A stretch of 32,457 bases of DNA from CAZSNT01 sp964607765 (GCA_964607765.1 CAZSNT010000119.1:1-32457); one strand, 5' to 3'; shown: positions 20,993 to 28,321, numbered from the stretch's first letter. The notes: generated by a model from the letters alone, not told the origin. Program-made: numbers and translations.

Positions 20993-21781
20993 CTAGGGCC
21001 GCGAGTTCGCGCTCATGGTATAGATGATGTCGTCGTCGCCGGGTGTGAGTCCGTCGACGTCGAAGTCGGTGTCCACTTCTTCGTCCGGGCCGGCGCAGAA
21101 GATCAGGACGTCTTCCACGAACCCGTTCGCAAAAGCATGGAAGCCCGGCGTATCGGCACGGGCCTCGAGATACATCACGTTTGCCGCATAGCGGTTGCCC
21201 CACGGGTCCGGGTCGATGGGCGCAGTCATGTAGGGGCCGCGCCAGGCAAACTCGCTGTTGAAGCCGCCGCTTTCGCCGCGTGCGAACATGGCATCGGCGG
21301 CGGGATTGGTCAGGTCGGTGGGCGTGCGGTAGGCGTGGGCCGCGTTGCCGTTGGGCGTATTGGTCACCAGGTGGTTTTCGAAGAAGTCGACAATGCCCGT
21401 GGCGGGGTTGACCACGCGTGCCCAGTCGGCGCCGCCCGACATGGCCGCGACTTCCGGGATGTCGCCGTCGGAGACCAGGACACTGCAGACGTTCGTGTTA
21501 CTCTGGTCCGGTCGGCTGCCGGCAGCGCCGCCGGCCGTACCGGAGCCCGTGCCCTCGATCATGAAATGGCTGTTGGCCGTGTCCTCAATGAACATGGTCA
21601 TGGCGCAGCCGAGGGCCTGCACGTCTTCGCGTGCGCGGCACACCTTGGCGTTTCGCATGTACCGGTCGATCACCGGCATCAGGATAGCGCAGAGGATCGA
21701 AAGGACGATCAGGATAGTGGTCAGTTCGACCAGCGACCAGCGCTGGGTACACGAGTGATATCCGGAATGGCGCAAGCTCAT
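20993..21781 (-). CDS. Pseudopilin-like protein, upstream copy
   Basis: This 262-residue protein is a close paralogue of the one at 4275-5063. Its N-terminal helix reads WSLVELTTILIVLSILCAIL with Glu at +5; the residue before the predicted cleavage site is Arg, again not Gly. The soluble part carries the same landmarks (RAREDVQALGCAM, GSRPDQSNTN, WRGPYMTAPIDP, WGNRYAANVMY, DEEVDTDFDVDGL). ATG 21781 follows GGAGGAAAGCGG, identical to the other copy. The giant gene begins 17 nt after the stop, so the two are probably co-transcribed and perhaps translationally coupled. Function is unknown; a minor pseudopilin or an anchor dedicated to the adjacent giant protein is an inference from the conserved pairing. 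Confidence 0.85.
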   Translation of the reverse strand: MSLRHSGYHSCTQRWSLVELTTILIVLSILCAILMPVIDRYMRNAKVCRAREDVQALGCAMTMFIEDTANSHFMIEGTGSGTAGGAAGSRPDQSNTNVCSVLVSDGDIPEVAAMSGGADWARVVNPATGIVDFFENHLVTNTPNGNAAHAYRTPTDLTNPAADAMFARGESGGFNSEFAWRGPYMTAPIDPDPWGNRYAANVMYLEARADTPGFHAFANGFVEDVLIFCAGPDEEVDTDFDVDGLTPGDDDIIYTMSANSRP

Positions 21782-22077
21782 CCGCTTTCCTCCAAACTGT
21801 CTCTGTCCGGCCGCAGACACTGCAGCCGTGCGGCGGAGCGCGTCCGCCGTGCCTGGTTGCTCACAGGCACACCAAGCCCCAATACAGGCATGACGCGCGC
21901 GCGTATCCTGACCCGGCCTTGGCGAGGCCGTGGTGCACCGCCTGCGGAGCGGCGCGTCGTGTCAGGCACAGTCCCTCGGCGCGACGTCTGTTGCGGGCAG
22001 ACGAATCGCCCGTGGGAGGGACTCGCACGTTCCAAGCCCTACTTCGGGTTGACGTGGTCTAGCAGGAAACGAACCAT
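21782..22077 (-). promoter_or_regulatory. Structured 5' leader RNA, copy 2
   Basis: This is homologous to 5064-5362 and sits directly before the other pseudopilin. In RNA sense: stem A pairs 22023-22016 with 21977-21970 (8 bp), enclosing hairpin 22003-21998/21990-21985 with loop CCCGCAA. Stem B pairs 21966-21961 with 21912-21907 and encloses stem C, 21955-21949 with 21941-21935. Stem D pairs 21870-21864 with 21855-21849. Relative to copy 1, one pair changes U-A to G-C in A, A-U to C-G in B and A-U to G-C in C, so pairing is kept while sequence varies. A segment near the 5' end (AGCAGGAA on the plus strand, ~22061) is also shared. The RNA class is not recognised. Confidence 0.65.
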
Positions 22078-22174
22078 GCAAACACGCCCGTGGCCGCAAG
22101 CCGTCGCTTTGCAGGCGGTTACGTGGTTTTCGACGCACCGGTCCCGAGTGAACTGCGGCTCTTCCGGCGAGGCA

Positions 22175-22204
22175 GCCTACAAAATGCGTAGATCGGCCTA
22201 CAAA
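22175..22204. promoter_or_regulatory. Pair of 9-bp direct repeats, possible operator
   Basis: GCCTACAAA occurs at 22175-22183 and 22196-22204, 21 bp (two helical turns) apart. They lie between the ankyrin gene stop and the leader of the pseudopilin-giant module, where that module's promoter would be expected. This spacing is typical of a protein-binding site but could be chance. Confidence 0.3.
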
Positions 22205-22223
22205 GTTTGGAGGGATGCGGGGT

Positions 22224-23336
22224 TCAAGGGGCAGGATGCTCGTCCGTCACCACGAGAGGAATGGTATCGCGAGATGTTTCGCTTGCAGGTGCGGGTGCAG
22301 GTGTGGGTGCGGGTGCAGGTGCAGGTGTGGGTGCGGGTGCAGGTGCAGGTGCAGGTGCGGGGTCGGGGGGGCGGGGAGATCTGACGTCGTCAGCATCTCG
22401 CAGGCTCATCCGCCCCTCCAGTGTCTCGATGCGTTCCACCAGCCGGCTCAGGTACACTTCGAGTCGTTCATCTGCGGCCCCGATCAGGTAGAGCAAGCTG
22501 AAGGCATTGACATAGGGGACCAGACCAAGGACGGTCCAAAGTGGGACGTTCTTGTGTTTCTCGAGAGCGAGTCGCCTGCAGACGAAGGCGATGGGCAGCG
22601 TGAGGATGAGCAGCGGCAGGAGACTGGCCAGGAGGATGACCTCGACATTGCCCCAAGCTACCGAGCGTCGGCCTTCGAGTTGACGCCACAGGTACACATA
22701 AGGGTCGCGCACGTCTTCCCAGATGTGCGGGGAGGGCAGCTTGATGAAGCTCAGCGGCTTGGAGTAGAGCCGGCGCATCGGCGCCCAGAGCAGGGCGATC
22801 GCCGTACCCGGATTGCGGTGCTTGACGGCTAGGCCCAGGGGCGACTTCCCGTTGGGATCATCTGCGTGCAGGCTGGCGCCGTAGCGAGACAGAAGGCCAA
22901 CAACGCCAGCGTGTCCTCTCTTGGCTGCCCAGTGCATTGGCGCGCCGCCTATCCCGTCTGCGTCTGCGTCCGCGCCGTTGTCCAGCAGTAACTGCACGAC
23001 GCGCTTGTTGCCGGTCTCGACCGCGATGGTGAGCGGCGTGTAGGTGATGGCTTTGACGTGTGGCGACATGGCTGGCTGGTTGACGTCTGCCCCGGAATCG
23101 ATCAACAGCCTGGCAGCGTCGTAGCGTTCTCTGCTGGCCGCCCAGCACAGCGCAGTGTACCCGTGTTCGTCCCGTGCGTCGAGGTCCGCGCCTTTGCCGA
23201 CCAGTTGGCGCACGCCTTCGACGTCGCCCGCCCACGCGGCAACAGCCAGCGCCTCGGTGGGGGTCAGGTTGTTGAGGGCAGCGGACAACGGCAGCACGCC
23301 GCCCGCGAGAATCAGCAGACACAGGATGTGTTTCAT
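22224..23336 (-). CDS. Ankyrin-repeat membrane protein with Pro-Ala tail
   Basis: This 370-residue protein has a signal peptide (residues 1-20, LCLLILAGGVLPLSA). Ankyrin repeats run from ~24 to ~185 (GYTALCWAASRERYDAARLL, YTPLTIAVETGNKRVVQLLL, APMHWAAKRGHAGVVGLLS). A spacer follows, then two hydrophobic segments (~231-253 and ~266-287) separated by a basic loop, a short likely coiled coil (~288-312) and a low-complexity PA/PT tail (~322-352). ATG 23336 is chosen because it begins the signal peptide; an in-frame upstream extension lacks sense. Ankyrin repeats mediate protein-protein contacts; here they would sit outside the inner membrane if the signal peptide is cleaved. It is divergent from the cNMP-binding gene, and its partner is unknown. 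Confidence 0.8.
   Translation of the reverse strand: MKHILCLLILAGGVLPLSAALNNLTPTEALAVAAWAGDVEGVRQLVGKGADLDARDEHGYTALCWAASRERYDAARLLIDSGADVNQPAMSPHVKAITYTPLTIAVETGNKRVVQLLLDNGADADADGIGGAPMHWAAKRGHAGVVGLLSRYGASLHADDPNGKSPLGLAVKHRNPGTAIALLWAPMRRLYSKPLSFIKLPSPHIWEDVRDPYVYLWRQLEGRRSVAWGNVEVILLASLLPLLILTLPIAFVCRRLALEKHKNVPLWTVLGLVPYVNAFSLLYLIGAADERLEVYLSRLVERIETLEGRMSLRDADDVRSPRPPDPAPAPAPAPAPTPAPAPAPTPAPAPASETSRDTIPLVVTDEHPAP
22285..22361. repeat. Hexanucleotide low-complexity tract
   Basis: About 13 units of GCAGGT / GCGGGT / GTGGGT, in frame, code the alternating Pro-Ala/Pro-Thr tail of the ankyrin protein. Such tracts can vary in length by slippage without breaking the frame. Confidence 0.85.
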
Positions 23337-23625
23337 TGTTGGACTCAACTTTGTTGTCTGGATCAGTGCAATGCCATACGCGGAAGCATATTGCATGCCG
23401 AGCGTTTGCGCCAGGCGAGGCGGGGCCAGCTGGGCAGCTTTCCTGCCGAAAGTGTTGTACAGGACTGAACAGTTGCCGCTGGTTGCCGGGGGAGCTTGGC
23501 TGGCGTGCTGTGAGGGGGCATATTGGATGCGGACGTGCGCGGGAAAGACAGCGATCCCTCGGGCGGGTGAGCGTCTGCGCGCCGGCGTGCATCGAGGCAT
23601 CTTCGACAACAGGAGGAATAGGGCT
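23337..23625. other. Divergent intergenic region without a recognisable gene
   Basis: These 289 bp separate the ankyrin gene (minus) from the cNMP-binding gene (plus) and should hold both promoters. The plus-strand frame of the downstream gene is open through it, but AGGAGG at 23611 fixes the start at 23626. I see no convincing -35/-10 pair. Confidence 0.5.
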
Positions 23626-24315
23626 ATGGCTGCCGAGCTATCCATTCTCAAGGGTTTGGCCATCTTTGACTCGCTGTCCGGCACGCAGCTGGCGGCTGTG
23701 GCCGGCGCGATGGTTCAGAGCGATCCCAAAGCGGGCGAGCCGGTATTCCGCGAAGGGGAGCCTGGCGACTCGCTGTACGTGGTGATTTCGGGTGTGGTGG
23801 AGATCACCACGCGGATCACGGGCGACGTGGAGAAGACGCTGATTGCTTTGCGCACCGGCGGCGTATTCGGCGAACTGTCTCTGTTGACGGGCGACGCGCG
23901 TTCGGCCACCGCCACCGCGACGGCTGACACCGTATTGCTGTCGTTGGATGCCGCTGCTTTCGAGAGTCTGATCAGCCGTCACCCCGCTGTCGGCAGGAAG
24001 ATGATGTCGCATCTGTTGAGCGTGATTGCGGGGCGTCTGAACCTGACGACGAACCTGTACCGGCGCGCCGTTGCGTGGGGTTTGGACATCGGCAACGTCA
24101 TCCAGCTCAACTTCAACGAACTGATTACCGAACAGATCGAGGTAGCGATCGAGCTGGCGTCCGGCCGGACGCTGGCCGGCACGCTGTTGAAGGTGGAGCA
24201 GGGCCCGGTGGGGTATGAGTTGCTGCTCAAGACGGAGGGCGAACAATTCTCCATCGTGCCCTACCACGCGGTGGTGAGCGTGTCATTTGCCCAGCAGGCA
24301 GAGAAAGCAGAATAG
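23626..24315 (+). CDS. Cyclic-nucleotide-binding domain protein with non-HTH C-terminal domain
   Basis: This 229-residue protein starts at ATG 23626, 9 nt after AGGAGG. Residues ~10-130 form a CAP-type cNMP-binding domain: KAGEPVFREGEPGDSLYVV, then the phosphate-binding cassette FGELSLLTGDARSATA (81-96) with the key Glu83 and Arg92. A helix follows (~117-150). Instead of a DNA-binding winged helix, the last ~75 residues form a small beta-rich domain (IEVAIELASGRTLAGTLLKV ... FSIVPYHAVVSVSF) whose strand pattern resembles an Sm/LSm-like barrel; that resemblance is my inference. It lies 17 nt upstream of the PilT-family gene, so it probably signals cyclic-nucleotide or similar ligand status to the pilus ATPase or to RNA or protein partners. 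It is not a CRP/FNR transcription factor in the usual sense. Confidence 0.75.
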   Translation: MAAELSILKGLAIFDSLSGTQLAAVAGAMVQSDPKAGEPVFREGEPGDSLYVVISGVVEITTRITGDVEKTLIALRTGGVFGELSLLTGDARSATATATADTVLLSLDAAAFESLISRHPAVGRKMMSHLLSVIAGRLNLTTNLYRRAVAWGLDIGNVIQLNFNELITEQIEVAIELASGRTLAGTLLKVEQGPVGYELLLKTEGEQFSIVPYHAVVSVSFAQQAEKAE

Positions 24316-24332
24316 GCGCGGGAGGGGAATCC

Positions 24333-25406
24333 ATGGCTGCGATTGACGGATTTCTGGAATTCATGATCGAATCGGGGGCCTCCGATTTTCACTTGTGCAC
24401 GGACGTGGACCCGGTTTTCCGCCTGGACGGTGACATTGTGCATCTCGAGGACCAGGCCGAGCTGACCCACGAGCAGGTCCGACAGCTGATCGAAGAGATC
24501 ATGCCGGACCAGAACAGGGAGGAGTTTGCGGAGGTCTGCGACACGGACTTTGCCTACGAGATAACGGGGCTGGCCCGGTTTCGCGTGAACGTGTTCATGG
24601 ATCAGAAGGGAATGGGCGCTGTGATTCGCCAGATTCCCGCGAAGATCCTGACTGCCGACCAGCTCGGGTTGCCGCCGCCGGTGCGCAAGTTCTGTGAGCT
24701 CACGAAGGGTCTGGTGGTGGTCACCGGCCCGACAGGCAGCGGCAAGTCCACCACGCTGGCCGCGATGATTGACCTGATCAACGCGACGCGCAGCGATCAC
24801 ATCATCACCATCGAGGACCCGGTCGAGTTCGTGCACTCGAACAAGAGCTGCCTGATCAATCACCGTGAGGTACACCGGCACACGATGAGTTTCAAGCGCG
24901 CGCTTCGGGCCGCACTGCGTGAGGATCCGGACATCGTGATGGTTGGTGAGATGCGTGATCTGGAGACGGTCGAGATCGCGATTGAGACAGCTGAGACGGG
25001 GCACCTGGTGTTCGGCACGCTGCACACCACAACGGCCGCGAGCACGATCGACCGGATCATCGACCAGTTCCCGGGCGAGCGCCAGAGCCAGATCCGGACC
25101 ATGCTGGCCGAGTCGCTCAAAGGCGTTGTCGCGCAGATTCTGCTGAAGAAGAGGGGCGGCGGGCGTGTGGCGGCCATGGAGATCCTGGTCGGCACAGCGG
25201 CCATCTCGAACCTCGTCCGTGAAGGCCGGATCCACCAGATTGCTTCCATCATGCAGACCGGACAGAAGTTCGGTATGCAGTTGCTGAACGACGCGCTCTT
25301 GACCTTGGTGGAGGACGAGGTGGTGGACCCGCGGGAAGCGTACCTGAAGGCAGCGGACAAGGAGGATTTCGAGGTGCGGCTGCGCGCAGCGGGGTTCGAG
25401 ATCTGA
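24333..25406 (+). CDS. pilT: PilT-family type IV pilus retraction-type ATPase
   Basis: This 357-residue protein, within the usual PilT length, starts at ATG 24333 after GGGAGGGG. The N-terminal PAS-like domain (~1-105) contains SGASDFHL and FRLDGDI. The ATPase core has Walker A GPTGSGKST (132-140), the Asp box IITIEDPVEFVH (157-168), Walker B with the PilT-type DPDIVMVGEMRD (198-209) and the His box GHLVFGTLHTTTA (223-235). The motif AISNLVREGRIHQI corresponds to the AIRNLIRE element needed for retraction in PilT. Such ATPases form cytoplasmic hexamers that depolymerise pili, driving twitching or DNA uptake. No pilin assembly genes (pilB, pilC, pilQ) are in the window. The 3' end nearly abuts the convergent HNH gene (7 nt apart). 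Confidence 0.92.
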   Translation: MAAIDGFLEFMIESGASDFHLCTDVDPVFRLDGDIVHLEDQAELTHEQVRQLIEEIMPDQNREEFAEVCDTDFAYEITGLARFRVNVFMDQKGMGAVIRQIPAKILTADQLGLPPPVRKFCELTKGLVVVTGPTGSGKSTTLAAMIDLINATRSDHIITIEDPVEFVHSNKSCLINHREVHRHTMSFKRALRAALREDPDIVMVGEMRDLETVEIAIETAETGHLVFGTLHTTTAASTIDRIIDQFPGERQSQIRTMLAESLKGVVAQILLKKRGGGRVAAMEILVGTAAISNLVREGRIHQIASIMQTGQKFGMQLLNDALLTLVEDEVVDPREAYLKAADKEDFEVRLRAAGFEI

Positions 25407-25413
25407 CGGGAGC

Positions 25414-25728
25414 TCAGCCGTCGCCTGACAGGCGCTCGATATGCTCCTGCCACTCCACGGGCAGCATGTACTTCTTCTTCGAGTTGCAGTCTTTGCAGCA
25501 GGGCACGACGTTGTGTCGCGTCGTGCGGCCGCCCCGGACTACGGGTACGACGTGGTCCATGGTGAGTTTTGAGGGGTGCAGCCGCTTGCGGCAGTAGTGG
25601 CACTGCCCGCGTCCCAGCACGTTCTTCCACCACTGCGACTGTCGCAGCTTCCGCGCCTTGGCTTTCTCCCGGCGCACGTGCTCTTCGTCCGCGGCCTCAA
25701 AGAAATGCTCGAGCTCGACATCCGTCAT
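25414..25728 (-). CDS. Small HNH-type nuclease-domain protein
   Basis: This 104-residue protein has a charged helical N-terminus (1-35) followed by a zinc-bound HNH fold: CHYC (43-46), the DH pair (Asp58-His59), Asn73 and the CCKDCN group (77-82). The order CxxC ... DHxxP ... N ... CxxCN matches the standalone HNH family; all residues expected for metal and zinc binding are present. It starts 16 nt after the pseudopilin stop on the same strand, so it is probably the last gene of that operon. No phage, restriction or toxin neighbours are visible, so a DNA-repair or housekeeping nuclease role is as plausible as defence. Confidence 0.8.
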   Translation of the reverse strand: MTDVELEHFFEAADEEHVRREKAKARKLRQSQWWKNVLGRGQCHYCRKRLHPSKLTMDHVVPVVRGGRTTRHNVVPCCKDCNSKKKYMLPVEWQEHIERLSGDG

Positions 25729-25744
25729 GCGGGGTTTGGCCCTG

Positions 25745-26458
25745 TCAGTTCGAGTTCATGTTCTCGCCCGACTTCCGCCACTCGGCGTGTCCGTCGATGT
25801 AGGCCGCATTCGTGCCGGCGGCATGGTTGTTGATCATTGTGTTAGCCGCCCACGGCTTGTTGGGCGACGGCTGCTCCTGTGCCCAGCTCAGCACGCGCAC
25901 GGCGTCTCCGAAGTGCAGGTAATTGTGGGGCCTGACCGCCGTGGCGCAGTGCAGAATCCAGCGGTCCTTGCGCAGCGTTTTGACTGTCAGGCGTGTGAGG
26001 CTCATGTTCGAGCTGGTGTAGTGCGGGGCGTTGTTGGTGAGCCGGTAGAAGTAGGAGCTTCTTCCGGTCGTGTAGTAGTTGGAGCTGGTGTTGGGCAGCA
26101 GCGCCTTCAGAGTGCGGTCATTCGAACAGACGTTGACCTCGTGTCCCAACGAATAGTCTGTGACAATCCGGTCGACGATGCGCTTCTTGGCGCCGCCGGT
26201 GCTTTGGCCCGTGCTGCCCCACGAGCCGTTGAACGGTTCGGGGAGCGATTCGTCGTTCTCGTCGGCGTACATGACAAACGCGGTGATGTACTGCTTGATG
26301 TTGCTCGTGCAGGATATTCTGCGTGCGCGTTCTTTGGCGCTGTTCAGTGCCGGGAGCAGCATGCTCGCGAGTATTGCGATGATGGCGATGACCACCAGCA
26401 GTTCGATGAGCGTGAATGCGCTGCCGGCGCGCAACGCTCGTGTGTGGGTACCGTTCAT
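25745..26458 (-). CDS. Pseudopilin of the FTLIELLVVIAIIAIL type
   Basis: This 237-residue protein has the classical N-terminus RAGSAFTLIELLVVIAIIAIL; cleavage would fall between Ala14 and Phe15, with Glu19 at +5. The C-terminal half ends with NNHAAGTNAAYIDGHAEWRK, the H-G-N-DGH ending common to the expanded pseudopilin families of Planctomycetes, Verrucomicrobia, Lentisphaerae and Kiritimatiellae. The start is ATG 26458, preceded by AAGGAGG at 8 nt; a 25-codon upstream extension lacks a ribosome site. It differs from the two pseudopilins of the giant-protein modules in N-terminus, soluble domain and absence of the structured leader. Its role is inferred only from the family: a component of a type II secretion or pilus-like envelope structure. 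Confidence 0.88.
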   Translation of the reverse strand: MNGTHTRALRAGSAFTLIELLVVIAIIAILASMLLPALNSAKERARRISCTSNIKQYITAFVMYADENDESLPEPFNGSWGSTGQSTGGAKKRIVDRIVTDYSLGHEVNVCSNDRTLKALLPNTSSNYYTTGRSSYFYRLTNNAPHYTSSNMSLTRLTVKTLRKDRWILHCATAVRPHNYLHFGDAVRVLSWAQEQPSPNKPWAANTMINNHAAGTNAAYIDGHAEWRKSGENMNSN

Positions 26459-26608
26459 GTCGCCGTCCTCCTTATTCGCACCCCGGCTGCCGGGCGCCGG
26501 GCGCGCAGCCGTCAGTCGTGCCGTTGTGTGCAAGTTGCTGTTCTAACAGTAGCCGAGTGCGATCCGGTTTGCAAAAGGCACGGAGCGTGCCAAGGGCAGC
26601 GCGTCGGC

Positions 26609-27112
26609 TCACTTTTCGAGCACCTGTGCCTCGGTGAAGCCGGCGAACAGCCAGTTGTCCTCCACCTTACGCAGCGATGCGATGATCTCTCGCGTGTCCT
26701 CGTTCGGGCCTTTCTCGCCGGCCGTGGTGACCATGCGTGCGGTCATGGTGACGGTGGCCGTGTTGCTACCCGTCAGGAGGATCCGTTCATCGTGGAATGT
26801 CAGCGCAATCGTTTTGAACTGGGGTCGGAACCGCGCGGCCATGCTGCCGATTTGTGCAGCAGTGTAGACACCGTTGGCGGGAAAGTCGACCAGCTCCAAC
26901 TCGCAATCGTCGGTGAACAGGTCGGGGAACGTGTGCATTTTGACAGCCATCACGGCATTGGACTCTCCGACATTCTTGGAGAACCGTGCAGCCAGCGCGT
27001 TCAGTCGCTTGCGGACTTGCCGCTGTTCAGTGGTCCGGACCCAGAACACGGCGAATACCGCGCCTGCCAGAAGCGCCACAACCACAATCCACCGGAGCAC
27101 TCGTTTCACCAT
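26609..27112 (-). CDS. Membrane-anchored NTF2-like protein
   Basis: This 167-residue protein has one N-terminal membrane segment (VLRWIVVVALLAGAVFAVFWV) and a soluble domain with the helix-sheet pattern of the NTF2/SnoaL fold (long helices to ~60, DDCELELVDFP, then four strands ending EDNWLFAGFTEAQVLEK). ATG 27112 overlaps the lepB stop by 7 nt (ATGGTGA), so translational coupling with lepB is expected. A longer upstream frame is only the overlap with lepB. There are no catalytic residues I can name. Function is unknown; a periplasmic or extracytoplasmic small-molecule-binding or scaffold role is a guess from the fold. Confidence 0.7.
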   Translation of the reverse strand: MVKRVLRWIVVVALLAGAVFAVFWVRTTEQRQVRKRLNALAARFSKNVGESNAVMAVKMHTFPDLFTDDCELELVDFPANGVYTAAQIGSMAARFRPQFKTIALTFHDERILLTGSNTATVTMTARMVTTAGEKGPNEDTREIIASLRKVEDNWLFAGFTEAQVLEK

Positions 27113-27600
27113 AGCGGTCCTCCAACAACACGGTTTAGCGCAGTCTGGCCGAAGCGGTGTGCGTCGATCGGCATGGAGCGGTTGTCGCCCACCACGTAGA
27201 TGTGTCCGGGCTTCACCTCTTTGGGCGGCCAAGTCCAGGTGCACGGGTTTGCGACGTACGGCTCGTTCCGTTCCCGATCGTTGACCAAGAGCCGGCCGTT
27301 GCGGAATTCCACGGTGTCGCCCGCGACCGCCACGACCCGTTTCAGCAGCATGACACGGGTGCCTGCAAGCCGGACGACCACCACATCACCCACAGCCGGA
27401 GCGGAGAAGGCATAGCGGGGACACCAGCAGAAATTGACCGAACCGTCTGCGAAGGTGGGCTCCATACTCGCGCCGTGGATTCGGGTAGGGATGCAGATGC
27501 GTCCGAAGAGGACGTAGGCCACGCCCGCCACCACGGCCAGGCGGATCCAAAACACGCGATTGAGTTCGGGGAACAGGAATTTGCGCAAACGCTCCTTCAT
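27106..27600 (-). CDS. lepB: Signal peptidase I
   Basis: This 164-residue protein has one N-terminal membrane anchor (RLAVVAGVAYVLFG) and the catalytic dyad: Ser45 in GASMEPTF (box B) and Lys87 in VMLLKRVVAVAGDTV (box D). Box E appears as VGDNRSMPIDAHRFG (137-151), a variant of the usual GDNRxxSxDSR. It would cleave signal peptides of exported proteins such as the giant proteins and the ankyrin protein in this window. It is shorter than E. coli LepB but a normal length for single-anchor forms. It is the first gene of a minus-strand cluster followed by the overlapping NTF2-like gene; start ATG 27600 has no strong ribosome site. Confidence 0.9.
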   Translation of the reverse strand: MKERLRKFLFPELNRVFWIRLAVVAGVAYVLFGRICIPTRIHGASMEPTFADGSVNFCWCPRYAFSAPAVGDVVVVRLAGTRVMLLKRVVAVAGDTVEFRNGRLLVNDRERNEPYVANPCTWTWPPKEVKPGHIYVVGDNRSMPIDAHRFGQTALNRVVGGPLW

Positions 27601-27683
27601 AGGGGAATCTGATCGGTGGACTCATGCAAATCAAGGCGGGGAATGCCTCAGTCTCGTGTCGTAGGCCGGGCATCCTCACCTCC

Positions 27684-27778
27684 CCCGTAGCTCAGCTCTC
27701 CTGAGCCGGGTGTCCCGCCGTGCCTACGGATAGAGCGGAACAACACGGACACCCGGCTCGGGAGAGCCGGGCTACGGG
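27684..27778. repeat. Large imperfect palindrome (32-bp arms)
   Basis: The arms 27684-27715 and 27747-27778 are inverted repeats matching at 29 of 32 positions around a 31-bp centre. Each arm is itself a hairpin (CGGCTC TCCC GAGCCG type). It sits between divergent lepB and the small DUF4404-type gene, where no shared terminator is expected, so it is more likely a dispersed palindromic element. The remaining bases of 27601-27903 show no gene. Confidence 0.75.
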
Positions 27779-27903
27779 GCGGCGTCAGGTGACCCTGAGG
27801 GGTTGCCGGGGCGGATCGCGGGGCATTGGCAAAGGCTCGTGCCGGTAGTAGAGTTCAGTAGGGAGAGTTGGGGCTGGCACGAGCAGACAGAGGAATGCCA
27901 CCG

Positions 27904-28179
27904 ATGAGTAGCGATAAGCTGCGGCAACACCTGATTCAGCTGCACCGGGAACTGCAGGATGTCGATGCCTTTGACGAGGAAACGGCTGGTTTGCTGGGCA
28001 CACTCATGCAGGACATTGCCGGGGCGCTGGCCCGTGAGGGTTTGGCAACGCCGGCTGACCACGGCGCGCCGTTGGGCGAGCAGTTGGGCAGCGCGATAGA
28101 ACGGCTCGAAGAGACACACCCCAGGCTGGTTGCCACCATGCGCGACGTGAGCGGGATGCTGAGCAATCTGGGGATTTGA
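27904..28179 (+). CDS. DUF4404-type small helical protein
   Basis: This 91-residue acidic, almost entirely helical protein (LRQHLIQLHRELQDVDAFDE, then LMQDIAGAL, then LEETHPRLVATMRDVSGMLSNLGI) matches in size and pattern the DUF4404 family as I remember it. ATG 27904 is chosen over the in-frame ATG 27895 because AGAGG lies too close to the latter. There is no signal peptide or membrane segment; it is probably cytoplasmic and forms a coiled coil. It stands alone ahead of purA with about 220 bp between, containing a promoter-like and a terminator-like element. Function is unknown. Confidence 0.75.
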   Translation: MSSDKLRQHLIQLHRELQDVDAFDEETAGLLGTLMQDIAGALAREGLATPADHGAPLGEQLGSAIERLEETHPRLVATMRDVSGMLSNLGI

Positions 28180-28261
28180 GCCGCTGCCTGCCACTGGGGA
28201 CGAGGCGGCTGCAACCCGGCACGTTTCCGACTTTCCGGCCCTGTGCATTCTGCGTTTGTAC

Positions 28262-28289
28262 TTGACGTTGCGCGCGAGTGCACTACTTT
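28262..28289 (+). promoter_or_regulatory. Possible sigma70-type promoter before purA
   Basis: TTGACG at 28262-28267, then about 16-17 bp, then TACTTT near 28284-28289: a good -35 and a weak -10. Transcription would start near 28295, just upstream of the hairpin at 28322. Confidence 0.4.
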
Positions 28290-28321
28290 ACGGGGGCAAA
28301 AGAGCTGAGTGTCGTTCGTTT

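Noticed and set aside
22285..22361. CRISPR-like or tandem non-coding array
   Set aside because: The hexamer repeats are in frame and encode the Pro-Ala tail. There are no spacers and no cas genes.
25414..25728. Homing endonuclease or restriction-modification system based on the HNH protein
   Set aside because: There is no intron or intein around it, no methyltransferase, and the protein is a short stand-alone HNH domain in an envelope-gene operon.
27684..27778. Bidirectional terminator
   Set aside because: The flanking genes diverge, so no transcript needs to end here, and there is no T-run after either arm.
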